From positions 1 to 64,000 of the forward strand of contig NZ_JANFOJ010000012.1 of NCBI RefSeq assembly GCF_024385605.1: a stretch of DNA of 64,000 nt, in the 5' to 3' direction. Below the pieces are notes generated by a model. That model was not told the DNA's origin. It searched no databases and saw only the letters and a list, made by a program, of their open reading frames with translations. The position numbers and the translations under genes were made by a program. Source of the stretch: Sporolactobacillus sp. STSJ-5 (GTDB lineage Bacteria > Bacillota > Bacilli > Bacillales > Sporolactobacillaceae). Below, piece after piece: positions 9,011 to 16,646 of this stretch (positions within the stretch are counted from its first letter, which is position 1; the number at the start of each line of letters is the position of its first letter).

Positions 9011-9184
9011 TCATCCCTCCGTATGATCGCTATTCCGCTGCTTTTCATGTGCAGAAAACATCCGCTGCCCGGGGCGGGTATTTATGCTCCCGTCCGTACG
9101 CTTCGATACGTGCGAAGGATCCGCCGCCGGCCAAAGTTCCTCTTCATTCTGCACGCTGTATCGTGTTCCCGGCTTATCCACCAA
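9011..9184 (-). CDS. Small acid-soluble spore protein K-like
   Basis: 57-aa hydrophilic protein. Its core SKRTDGSINTRPGQRM closely resembles the SKRADGSINTRPQERM block of the SspK family, minor small acid-soluble proteins made in the forespore. TTG at 9184 has AAAGGAGG eight bases upstream and gives a length near the family's 50 aa; a longer frame to 9232 lacks a site. It is the first of two genes before a strong terminator. A sigma-G promoter would be expected but I could not define one. The N-terminal half diverges from what I remember of the family, so the name is tentative. Confidence 0.55.
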   Translation of the reverse strand: MVDKPGTRYSVQNEEELWPAADPSHVSKRTDGSINTRPGQRMFSAHEKQRNSDHTEG

Positions 9185-9255
9185 GGTCAAAACCTCCTTT
9201 TCAAAAGGTGGTTTTATTATGTGCGGCATCACTTTTTCTATTCACTAAAAAAGGA

Positions 9256-9768
9256 TTATTTTTTGCTCTGCTCCTCTATGTACTGTTTTTCCTCTGACGC
9301 AGATAATAATCCTGTTGCCTTGCCAATCGTCCCGCCTTGAAGCTTCCAAATTGTATTATGATCTTGGACTGCCTTGGAAAAATCGCCGTTTTTCCAGCGG
9401 GTCAAAATGGTGCGGTACGTCTTTTCATGGGTAAATTTATTCTTATCCAGTGCACGGTTCAGCCAATCAATACGATTTTTCGAAATTAAAATAAAGCCCC
9501 ATTTTTGATCTGCCTTGACCTTCTGATGTGCCATTTCATGTATGAACAGCTGCATGTCATCATCGGTTAAGTCATTTATCTTTTTATCCTTGCCAAAGGG
9601 ATTTTTCTTGTCACTAGGATCCGCTTGGTTGATTTTTTCAATCATTTTCTCTGCTGTCTGCTGACGTACTTCGTTATGCTGCTGTTTCTGATAATAAAGG
9701 TAACCCGCTCCGCCAATTACAGCAAAGATAATCAAACAGCCTAAGATCGTAAAAAGAACCTTTTTCAT
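9256..9768 (-). CDS. Membrane-anchored protein, possible DUF6241 family
   Basis: 170-aa protein with an N-terminal membrane anchor (residues about 3-24, MKKVLFTILGCLIIF then GGAGYLYY) and an extracellular hydrophilic domain. The segment HEMAHQKVKADQKWGF and the C-terminal NTIWKLQGGTIGKATGLLS match, as far as I recall, the DUF6241 family, whose function is unknown. HExxH is nearly formed (HEMAH) and could suggest a zinc site: H-E-M-A-H is a true HExxH motif, but no protease family is recognised. ATG at 9768 follows GGGGGAGG. Downstream of clpP in the same direction only after the SASP pair's gap; own unit likely. Confidence 0.55.
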   Translation of the reverse strand: MKKVLFTILGCLIIFAVIGGAGYLYYQKQQHNEVRQQTAEKMIEKINQADPSDKKNPFGKDKKINDLTDDDMQLFIHEMAHQKVKADQKWGFILISKNRIDWLNRALDKNKFTHEKTYRTILTRWKNGDFSKAVQDHNTIWKLQGGTIGKATGLLSASEEKQYIEEQSKK

Positions 9769-9842
9769 TGTCGCGCCTCCCCCATGTTTAGGGTACTGGA
9801 GATCGGCACAATGCACAAGAACAAAACAGAAAATACTGGTAA

Positions 9843-9874
9843 ATAAAAAGCCTGGCGCTAAAATGTGCCAGGCT
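9843..9874 (-). terminator. Terminator after clpP
   Basis: Perfect 8-bp stem AGCCTGGC (9849-9856)/GCCAGGCT (9867-9874) with T5 on the minus strand. Confidence 0.85.
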
Positions 9875-9885
9875 GAATCATTTAC

Positions 9886-10473
9886 TTATAATTTTTCGAT
9901 GATTTTATCGACAAAGCCATATTCCTTCGCTTGTTCAGCAGTTAAGAAGTTGTCACGATCCGTGTCCTTCAAAATCTGTTCATAGCTCCGGTTCGATGTC
10001 TCCGATAGAATCTTATTCAGCTTTTCTTTCGTCTTCAAAATATGACGTGCGCTAATTTCGATATCACTTGCCTGACCTTGCGCACCACCAAGCGGCTGAT
10101 GAATCATCACTTCGCCGTTTGGAAGCGAAAGACGTTTGCCTTTGGTTCCCGATGTCAGGATGATTGAAGCCATTGATGCAGCCATGCCGACACAAATCGT
10201 CTGAATGTCTGGCTTAATAAAATTCATCGTATCCAGAATTGCAAAGCCGGCAGACACAGAGCCGCCTGGGCTGTTGACATAAATGGAGATATCCTTCTCC
10301 GAATCCTCCGAGGCTAAGAAAAGCAGCTGAGCAACAATGCTGTTTGCAACCTCATCGTTGATCTCCGAACCAAGGAAAATAACGCGATCCTTCAGCAAAC
10401 GTGAGTAAATGTCATAGGAGCGCTCCCCACGGCTTGATTGTTCAATGACATATGGAATAAAAAATGATGACAC
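9886..10473 (-). CDS. clpP: ATP-dependent Clp protease proteolytic subunit
   Basis: 195-aa serine peptidase, normal length. The triad is visible as S100 (GMAASMAS), H125 (MIHQPLGG) and D174 (DTDRDNF). Tetradecamers of ClpP degrade substrates unfolded by ClpX, ClpC or ClpE. Start ATG at 10473 follows CAGGGAGG. Monocistronic with a good terminator. I see no CtsR heptad operator directly upstream. In B. subtilis clpP is far from oriC, so this could be a relocated main copy or a paralogue; the sequence shows no loss of function. Confidence 0.95.
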   Translation of the reverse strand: MSSFFIPYVIEQSSRGERSYDIYSRLLKDRVIFLGSEINDEVANSIVAQLLFLASEDSEKDISIYVNSPGGSVSAGFAILDTMNFIKPDIQTICVGMAASMASIILTSGTKGKRLSLPNGEVMIHQPLGGAQGQASDIEISARHILKTKEKLNKILSETSNRSYEQILKDTDRDNFLTAEQAKEYGFVDKIIEKL

Positions 10474-10512
10474 AGTAATTCCTCCCTGTAATTCGATTCA
10501 ATTATTTTATTA

Positions 10513-11181
10513 TTAAGCAGCCAGTCGGCAGGTAATGCCAGAGCCGCCGAAACCGGATTTACGCGCATGGTGCAGGCGTGTTTCCTCATGATAGAGGGCA
10601 AGCAGCCGATCAGGATCGCCGCTTTGAAATGCATTGATATAGCGGACCAAACGCCGTTCATCAGGATGCGCATCCGGTCCAGGCTGATTAGATGCAACGC
10701 GCCTTTTCGCTCGATGATAAATCACACGCACATTGCCTTCGGTTTCTCCCAATCGCTTGGCGACCACAGGTGCAGTCAGTCCCAAACCTGCCTGCATTAA
10801 GTATACCAGTCTTTGCCTTGCATTTAACTTCTCAAGCACGATTTTCATCGCTGAAGCGAAATGTTCACTTGTGTTCTTTTCTTCACTGCGCGCAGCGATA
10901 TCATCAAAGGATTCTTGACTATGTTCCGTCACACGTACTTTCCGATGCTCATCAATCCATGTGTTTGAAATGATGCGATAGAGATATGCCTTTGTGATCG
11001 AACGAGTCGCTCGTTCCTGCCATGCTTTGAAACATTTCATCATCGAACGCTGAAAAAGATCATCGCCGTCCCACACATTTCCCGCCAGTCTCACGCATTG
11101 CCTGTGCATCATCGTCATATATGGGCGGATGCGCTGCGCAAATGCATCATCCCGAGCCTGATTTTCCAATTGGCTGTTCAT
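10513..11181 (-). CDS. ECF-like sigma factor with short truncated tail
   Basis: 222-aa sigma-70 family protein. Region 2 (DDLFQRSMMKCFKAW, about residues 40-54) and region 4 (LNARQRLVYLMQAGLGL, helix-turn-helix, about 118-165) are clear. After region 4 the start of a SnoaL-like domain appears (INAFQSGDPDRLLALYHEET), as in ECF sigma factors with a C-terminal SnoaL extension of 100 or more residues, but the frame stops after about 45. Start at 11181 has AAAGGAGGAGG. No anti-sigma gene is adjacent. Targets are unknown. Confidence 0.7.
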   Translation of the reverse strand: MNSQLENQARDDAFAQRIRPYMTMMHRQCVRLAGNVWDGDDLFQRSMMKCFKAWQERATRSITKAYLYRIISNTWIDEHRKVRVTEHSQESFDDIAARSEEKNTSEHFASAMKIVLEKLNARQRLVYLMQAGLGLTAPVVAKRLGETEGNVRVIYHRAKRRVASNQPGPDAHPDERRLVRYINAFQSGDPDRLLALYHEETRLHHARKSGFGGSGITCRLAA

Positions 11182-11271
11182 CGTCTGCCTCCTCCTTTGC
11201 CCTTATATCTATACAAACGAAATAATATCTCGAATTGTTACACGTTGATTCATTTAATGGACAACCGTCCA

Positions 11272-11602
11272 TTATTCTTTAATAATGTATTTCGTGAAGC
11301 CTTCAGAGAATTCCTCCAGCCAATCGCCTGCTGCACCCCAATCCCAGGAGGTAAATAACGAACCTGATCCTCCTGTGACAACAGCCGTTACCTTTGTCGT
11401 CCCTAAAAGGTTATCAATGACCGCAGTTAATGCAGCATAATTGCTATTGCGAAAGAAATACTTTTGGTAAACAAGGATGCATTGCTCAACGCCATTTTCG
11501 TTTGAATGCGATTCAAACACTTGATCGGCATTCTCCTGCTTTTTTTTAACCAGTCGCTGCCTCTTGAGCCGATAAAGAAACAAAAAATGTACGATCAGCC
11601 AT
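11272..11602 (-). pseudogene. Frameshifted small gene, DUF6054-like
   Basis: A strong ribosome site (GAGGGGG) and ATG at 11602 begin a frame reading MADRTFFVSLSAQEAATG that meets TAA at a TT-A8 tract near 11540-11549. The +1 frame then continues open to 11272 for about 90 residues (ending TGGSGSLFTSWDWG and an acidic helix). Joined by skipping one base, the product is about 110 aa and resembles what I recall of DUF6054 proteins. An alternative TTG start at 11583 has no ribosome site. It could be a pseudogene, a programmed frameshift or a sequence error. Confidence 0.5.
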
Positions 11603-11735
11603 TTTCACGCCCCCTCGTTGAAACAAACCAGTAAATTACTTTTGACTTTATCAAAGTTACAATCGACATTCAAGAAAAGCGCAGACAGCTTTATAATAAA
11701 GAAAGACTTAATCTGCTGCGAACGGAGGGATTATA

Positions 11736-12173
11736 ATGTTTCTCGTCATTGTCGAAGCTGCAATTTATCAAGGAGGGCGCTGGCTGATTATTAAGCGCAG
11801 CGAGAAGGAAGAACACGCTGCCGGACTGCTTGCGCTCGTCGGCGGAAAAGTTGACCTGAGCGATCAGCCGAATGATGTTTTGGAGCACGCGCTGCGCCGC
11901 GAAATTAAAGAAGAAATTGCGATTGAAGTAAGCGAGCTCACATACGTAAAAAGTGCATCCTTTGTTCTGCACGATGGACGATGCGCACTTGAAACAATCT
12001 TCTTGTGCATCCCAAAATCCGGCACCCCGCACGCAGTCAGTGCCGATGAAGTCGCCGAATTCTATTGGATGACAACTGAAGAAATACTGGCTCATCCGCA
12101 AACACCGTCCTATCTAAAAGATCAAATCGTACAAGCAGAGCGCGTGCTTCGAAGCATTCAGGCTTTAAAATAA
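11736..12173 (+). CDS. Nudix hydrolase
   Basis: 145-aa protein that hydrolyses a nucleoside diphosphate linked to another moiety; substrate unknown. The Nudix box is seen at residues 36-61 with the core RREIKEE (54-60) and G36/G37, though the loop between glycine and REXXEE is about three residues longer than the usual consensus. ATG follows GGAGGGATTATA. A TATAAT at 11692-11697 could be its -10. Standing alone, divergent from the frameshifted gene. Confidence 0.85.
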   Translation: MFLVIVEAAIYQGGRWLIIKRSEKEEHAAGLLALVGGKVDLSDQPNDVLEHALRREIKEEIAIEVSELTYVKSASFVLHDGRCALETIFLCIPKSGTPHAVSADEVAEFYWMTTEEILAHPQTPSYLKDQIVQAERVLRSIQALK

Positions 12174-12319
12174 TAGTTAATTTTATCATCACAAATAACT
12201 CATGAAAAAAACTTATAAGTATCATCAATAAAATTGTGTACATTTTGTGTAGATTTTTTGTCATTTCTGTGATAATGTTTGTGACATTGAAATCCATCAG
12301 AGTGAGGCATTCATCGAAC

Positions 12320-12757
12320 ATGAAAAGTACATTTTTTAGCAAGCGTATAGGTATTGCACTATTAGTGGCAGCTGCTTTTGTCATCGCGATTTTGGCTGTT
12401 TACGGAGAAGTGATCGACTATAAAGCAGCGCAGAGTATTAAATCGGAGCAGGCGGTTGATTCATACTCCTTTCGAAGCAATCGAACAGTTTTGGTGCACT
12501 TGAAAAATAGTTATGTTATTCGATTAGATCTCACATCTACGCCGCTTAATGTTACTGTCGGAACGAAAAATGCATTCCGTCGTATTCCAGGCAGCATCTC
12601 TAGATACAGCTCCTCTGGGAAAACTTCAGGATATATACTTACATTGACACCAAGTGAATATCAACGTTTTAATAAAGACATGATGAATTATTATGGTTCA
12701 ATAAACACCTTCCAGCAAAAAAATAATCATTCTGAGTTAGTTTCTGTATCCATCTAA
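12320..12757 (+). CDS. Membrane-anchored protein of unknown function
   Basis: 145-aa protein with one N-terminal membrane segment (IGIALLVAAAFVIAILAVYG, about residues 10-29) and an external beta-rich domain carrying SYSFRSNRTVLVHLKNSYVI and a Ser/Tyr-rich ISRYSSSGKTSGYIL stretch. I do not recognise a family; the pattern suggests a PH-like or small beta-sandwich domain. ATG at 12320 gives a clean MKS-type anchor start; its ribosome site is weak (GTGAGG, 12 bases away). A longer GTG frame from 12236 has no ribosome site. Ends at a shared bidirectional terminator. Confidence 0.55.
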   Translation: MKSTFFSKRIGIALLVAAAFVIAILAVYGEVIDYKAAQSIKSEQAVDSYSFRSNRTVLVHLKNSYVIRLDLTSTPLNVTVGTKNAFRRIPGSISRYSSSGKTSGYILTLTPSEYQRFNKDMMNYYGSINTFQQKNNHSELVSVSI

Positions 12758-12801
12758 CATGAATAGCAGTATGTTTTTTTGCCCACTTGTCCAATCGTAT
12801 T

Positions 12802-12837
12802 AAAAAAGTGATCCAGTCTATACCGGATCACTTTTTT
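12802..12837. terminator. Bidirectional terminator
   Basis: Stem AAAAAAGTGATCC (12802-12814) with GGATCACTTTTTT (12825-12837). Both strands end in T6, serving the plus-strand anchored-protein gene and the minus-strand glycerate operon. Confidence 0.88.
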
Positions 12838-12862
12838 AATAGAAAATCTGTAATTTACTCAA

Positions 12863-14011
12863 TTAAAATTTGCGCACGGTCTTAATAACACGACCAATGT
12901 TTTCACTGGTTCTGGTAACCGCTTCAGACCCAGATTTTAGTGCTTCTTCTAAACACATGCTACCGGAAACAATGCCGAAAATCGCGGTAAATCCTTTCTC
13001 GTACAGTGTGTCAATTTTTTCACCTACATGACCGGCAAGTGCAATGACCGGTTTGTCATGTCTGACTGCCACCTGTGCAACACCAAACGGCGTTTTGCCA
13101 TATTGCGTTTGATCATCAATACTTCCCTCACCAGTAAACACATAATCAGCATCTGATACATAGTGTTCCAGATGCGTATACTTTATAACCAATTCAATAC
13201 CCGAAGCGATCGATGCACTGGTAAATGCCAGCATTCCCGCACCTAGCCCACCTGCTGCGCCGCTGCCTGGAACATCAACGATATCTCGATGCACATCACG
13301 CTTAATGATCGTCGAATAATGAGCGAGGTTGGCATCGAGCTTTTTTAAGACATCCGGCGTTCCGCCTTTTTGTTTGCCGAAAACATGGGAGGCACCTTGC
13401 GGCCCGCAAAGTGGATTCTTCACATCGGATGCAATATCAATTTTCAAATGCTCTATGCGCGGGTCAACTCCTGATTGATCTATTCGAGCCAATCGTGCCA
13501 GTGCTCCTCCTCCATAAGGCAATTCTCTTCCTTTATCATCAAGCAACTTCACCCCAAGTGCCTGAGCCATACCCGCACCGCCGTCATTGGTGGCGCTGCC
13601 GCCAAGTCCGATAATAATATGACGGATGCCTCTATCCAAGCATGCAAGAATCAGTTCTCCTGTTCCATACGTTGTCGTTACTTCAGGATCCCTTTCTTCC
13701 TGCTGAACAAGTTGAATACCGCTTGCGCTCGACATTTCAATGACTGCCGTATCCGGCTGATCTCCTAAAATGCCGATCGAAGCCGTTACAGGCCTGCCCA
13801 AGGGACCTGTAACTACCTGATGAATGATTTGCCCACCCGTCGCATCAACAAGCGATTGTGTTGTTCCTTCTCCGCCATCAGCCATCGGAACATGTATATA
13901 GCGGGCATTCGGATAAACCTTGCGTAATCCTTTTTCCATAGCCTTGCAAACTTCTTTTGCCGTCATACTTTCTTTGAATGAATCTGGTGCTAGCACAAAT
14001 GTTGATTTCAT
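12863..14011 (-). CDS. glxK: Glycerate kinase
   Basis: 382-aa GlxK/GarK-type kinase that phosphorylates D-glycerate to feed lower glycolysis. The N-terminal FVLAPDSFKESMTA, MADGGEGT, LGGSATNDGGAGMAQALG and VFTGEGSIDDQT blocks are diagnostic of this family. ATG at 14011 follows AGAGGTGG; a longer frame lacks this. It is 13 bases behind the GntP-type permease, so the two form an uptake and phosphorylation operon. No dedicated sugar-diacid regulator is adjacent. Whether the product is 2- or 3-phosphoglycerate cannot be told here. Confidence 0.92.
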   Translation of the reverse strand: MKSTFVLAPDSFKESMTAKEVCKAMEKGLRKVYPNARYIHVPMADGGEGTTQSLVDATGGQIIHQVVTGPLGRPVTASIGILGDQPDTAVIEMSSASGIQLVQQEERDPEVTTTYGTGELILACLDRGIRHIIIGLGGSATNDGGAGMAQALGVKLLDDKGRELPYGGGALARLARIDQSGVDPRIEHLKIDIASDVKNPLCGPQGASHVFGKQKGGTPDVLKKLDANLAHYSTIIKRDVHRDIVDVPGSGAAGGLGAGMLAFTSASIASGIELVIKYTHLEHYVSDADYVFTGEGSIDDQTQYGKTPFGVAQVAVRHDKPVIALAGHVGEKIDTLYEKGFTAIFGIVSGSMCLEEALKSGSEAVTRTSENIGRVIKTVRKF

Positions 14012-14024
14012 CGTTTCCACCTCT

Positions 14025-15311
14025 TTACAGAATGACACCGTATATAATCGTTGATACAACAACCATCGTTAACCCGACGAGCGCTTCATAAGGAACAAGT
14101 GTCAGTCTTTCTTTAATGCTCATCCCCATCGAAGCACGTGTTACGTGGAAATAATTACCTTGAGGAAGCTGATCAATTGTCACAGCTCCGGTCTGCATCA
14201 TCACAGCGGCTCCCACTGGCGATACACCGAAACTCAGAATTGAGTGTGCAAACGATTGCGTTGCAATAATGACACCTGTAGATGTCGAGGCAACAGCGGC
14301 TCCCATCATAATCCCTGAAATGGGGGAAAGCAGAATGCCGGGAATTCCGAAATAGTTCACGCCATTCACAATAACCGTGCTGAGATCCGAAGAGGCGATC
14401 AGTCCGGCCAGTGCTCCGGCACCAATTAAGATCATGACTACACCCGTCATTTTCTCGACACCCGAAGAAATATAAGTCATCATGCGGCCTGTTTTTCTCA
14501 TAGCAATTAAACCGATAATACCCGCAATCGGAAGAATATACATTGCATCAATCTGAAAGCTCTTTAATAGAGCAATGTGAAAAATATCACCAATTGGATT
14601 CAGCATTAAAACAATGATGGCCACTGCCGGAGCTACAATGGCTTGTCCAAAACTTGGCAGATGATCATTCGAATCATCTGATTTTTTCTGGGCAGGAGCA
14701 ACTGCTTTTACACCGCGATGCTTAATGATTGAGGCGATCATGACGGTTGCAATCAAGCCAAAAATGGCAGGAATCAAGCCATGAAGCATGACTTGCGATA
14801 AATCAACATGAAATCCTTTAGCGGCCATAATCGTGTTTGCATTAGGAGAAATAATATTGCCCGCCTTGCCCCCGCCGCTGAGCGCCAAAAGCAGACTCAA
14901 TCTGGTAAAACCTAATTTTTCGCCAACCGCAAGTGCAATCGGAGCAACGATAATTACTGCGACAGGAATAAACACACCGACCGCCGTAATAATCATTGTC
15001 GCTAGAGCGAGTGAAAATAAAGCCATACGGTCACTAAAACGATCAACAATCGTCCGTGCGATCCGTTCGGCAGCGCCTGTATCCATCATCACACCGGCTA
15101 AAACACCGGCAGCGAGAACACGCACAATCGTACCGGTCACACTAGCCGTACCATTGACAACAAGATTAACCGTTTCTGTAAAATTCGCACCGCCAATCAG
15201 GGCACCAATAATGGCCCCTGTAAATAAAGCATAAACCGGATTCAAATGCTTTAATATTAGTAGAATAGCCAAAATTAATCCGATAATAGCTCCTAACCAA
15301 CTAACTGTCAT
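14025..15311 (-). CDS. GntP family permease, probable glycerate transporter
   Basis: 428-aa polytopic membrane protein of the GntP (gluconate/organic acid:H+ symporter) family. Visible family features are LSGGGKAGNIISPNANT, the GVFIPVAVIIVAPIA helix, and the C-terminal GAAVMMQTGAVTIDQLPQG. Coupling to the glycerate kinase gene suggests glycerate as substrate; gluconate is less likely as no gluconate kinase is present. ATG at 15311 chosen as the first methionine after a GGAG; spacing of 14 bases is long, so an upstream TTG (15347) remains possible. Confidence 0.82.
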   Translation of the reverse strand: MTVSWLGAIIGLILAILLILKHLNPVYALFTGAIIGALIGGANFTETVNLVVNGTASVTGTIVRVLAAGVLAGVMMDTGAAERIARTIVDRFSDRMALFSLALATMIITAVGVFIPVAVIIVAPIALAVGEKLGFTRLSLLLALSGGGKAGNIISPNANTIMAAKGFHVDLSQVMLHGLIPAIFGLIATVMIASIIKHRGVKAVAPAQKKSDDSNDHLPSFGQAIVAPAVAIIVLMLNPIGDIFHIALLKSFQIDAMYILPIAGIIGLIAMRKTGRMMTYISSGVEKMTGVVMILIGAGALAGLIASSDLSTVIVNGVNYFGIPGILLSPISGIMMGAAVASTSTGVIIATQSFAHSILSFGVSPVGAAVMMQTGAVTIDQLPQGNYFHVTRASMGMSIKERLTLVPYEALVGLTMVVVSTIIYGVIL

Positions 15312-15650
15312 GAATAAACCCAGCTCTCCAATATAAAATAAAAACAAACATCAATACTATATCACAGATAAGCTCTGTATTATAACAGAAAATTAAATAT
15401 TACTATTTTCTTAAAACCTTACTATTTTTCGGTGCACGGTTTAGGCAGAGAATTCTTGCCAGCTTTTATCTATGCCTTTCGCTGTGATGAATAAACCTTC
15501 AACTGACATTTTTAAGTTTTTTAATTTCTATCTATAAATTCTTTGAGTTCCACTAAAGCTAACTTACCTTTTCTGAAATGTTCCAAAATAATCCCCAATC
15601 CTGACATCTAAAATGCCCATGCCCGAATGCACTATACGTTCTTATTGCAC
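15312..15650. other. Intergenic stretch without a gene
   Basis: AT-rich 340 bases between the permease and tRNA-Arg. I see no open frame with a ribosome site. It carries a 12-base copy (15434-15445) of the tRNA-Arg anticodon-arm sequence and candidate -10 elements near 15382, none convincing. Confidence 0.5.
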
Positions 15651-15681
15651 AAAAAAAGAACCCTTCATTATCAAGGGTTCT
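15651..15681 (-). terminator. Terminator after tRNA-Arg
   Basis: Perfect 9-bp stem AGAACCCTT (15657-15665)/AAGGGTTCT (15673-15681), then T7 on the minus strand. Confidence 0.88.
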
Positions 15682-15696
15682 CACGATTTTCTATAA

Positions 15697-15769
15697 TGGC
15701 CCTGGCAGGAATCGAACCTGCGACGCACGGTTTAGGAAACCGACGCTCTATCCACTGAGCTACAGAGCC
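15697..15769 (-). tRNA. tRNA-Arg (anticodon CCT)
   Basis: 73-nt cloverleaf. Acceptor GGCTCTG pairs with CAGGGCC (one G-T pair); the loop TTCCTAA gives anticodon CCT (15734-15736), reading AGG. Discriminator A at 15697 and no encoded CCA. Confidence 0.95.
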
Positions 15770-15965
15770 GCAGCTCGCTATTTTTGCGACATAGACTATT
15801 ATATGAAGAAAACGGATCGATGGCAAGCCCTAAGGCAGGGTAGGAGAGGTTAGCTGCTACACATCAAGACTGTCTCGTGTTCAAATTAATTGCAGATATG
15901 ACGTTTTTCTAGATTGCTCATACTTATTTAAAGAGACTTGAATCGAGCGCAGCCTTTGGGGCACA

Positions 15966-15999
15966 AATAAAAGCAGCCCTTTTTTAGAGAGGACTGCTT
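15966..15999 (-). terminator. Terminator after csp
   Basis: Minus-strand stem AAGCAGTCC (15991-15999) with GGGCTGCTT (15971-15979), two G-T pairs, then TTTT. Confidence 0.75.
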
Positions 16000-16024
16000 C
16001 CGCATCATCGGTTATGGCCGAAGA

Positions 16025-16225
16025 TCACAGTTTTGTAACGTTTGCTGCCTGAGGTCCGCGGTTGCCTTCAACAATGTCGAAGCTAACTTCTTGACCTTCT
16101 TCAAGCGTTTTGAAACCGTCGCCTTCGATTGCAGAATAGTGTACGAATACATCATTTCCGCCATCAACTTCAATGAAACCGTAGCCTTTTTCTGCGTTGA
16201 ACCATTTTACCTTACCGTTTTGCAT
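16025..16225 (-). CDS. csp: Cold-shock protein, CspA/CspB family
   Basis: 66-aa single-stranded nucleic-acid-binding beta-barrel that melts RNA secondary structure. RNP1 is KGYGFIEV and RNP2 is VFVHYSAI. Length equals CspB/CspD of Bacillus. ATG at 16225 follows GGGAGGC. Its promoter lies about 180 bases upstream and a terminator-like hairpin sits in the leader, suggesting control after transcription starts. Confidence 0.95.
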   Translation of the reverse strand: MQNGKVKWFNAEKGYGFIEVDGGNDVFVHYSAIEGDGFKTLEEGQEVSFDIVEGNRGPQAANVTKL

Positions 16226-16303
16226 GTGTAACTGCCTCCCTAAAACGTTGCGCTGCCCGCGCGTGAACTAAAACCATCCACCAGTTAACAAAAAGCTTGC
16301 ATA

Positions 16304-16357
16304 TAAAAACAGACCTTTCCAGAAGTAAAAACTACTACACTTCGAGGAAGGGTCTTC
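16304..16357 (-). promoter_or_regulatory. Terminator-like hairpin in csp leader
   Basis: Minus-strand stem AGACCCTTCC (16346-16355) with GGAAAGGTCT (16311-16320), an inner GAAGT/ACTTC extension and a following GTTTTTAT. It lies between the csp promoter and the gene, so it looks like an attenuator or temperature-dependent element. Confidence 0.55.
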
Positions 16358-16403
16358 ATTCTTACATCCAGATCTTATATTAAGTAGTAAAATGGTTTAT
16401 TAC

Positions 16404-16432
16404 AATATAGCACAATCACCATTATGTGTCAA
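16404..16432 (-). promoter_or_regulatory. Promoter for csp
   Basis: Minus-strand -35 TTGACA (16427-16432), 17-base spacer, -10 TATATT (16404-16409). Near consensus; gives a leader of roughly 175 nt. Bases 16433-16646 upstream hold no gene I can see. Confidence 0.7.
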
Positions 16433-16646
16433 TGAAATCACATTTTTGTAAGCGGATACTACCTTGATGTATCAACATTTTGCTGTCAAGTGCTTCGATC
16501 ATTAATTTGGTTCTTGCGCTATTCTCATAATCGACCAAATTCGCATTTTTTATACATCGTCAATCGACATTATTCAACTTTTTTCACTTTTTTTTGCACT
16601 TTTTAGGTGATACACTTAATAAATCGTATAAGAGAGGACGTCATGA

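Noticed and set aside
9886-10473. ClpP as a phage-type or degenerate paralogue
   Set aside because: The triad S100, H125, D174 and the normal length argue for a functional bacterial ClpP.
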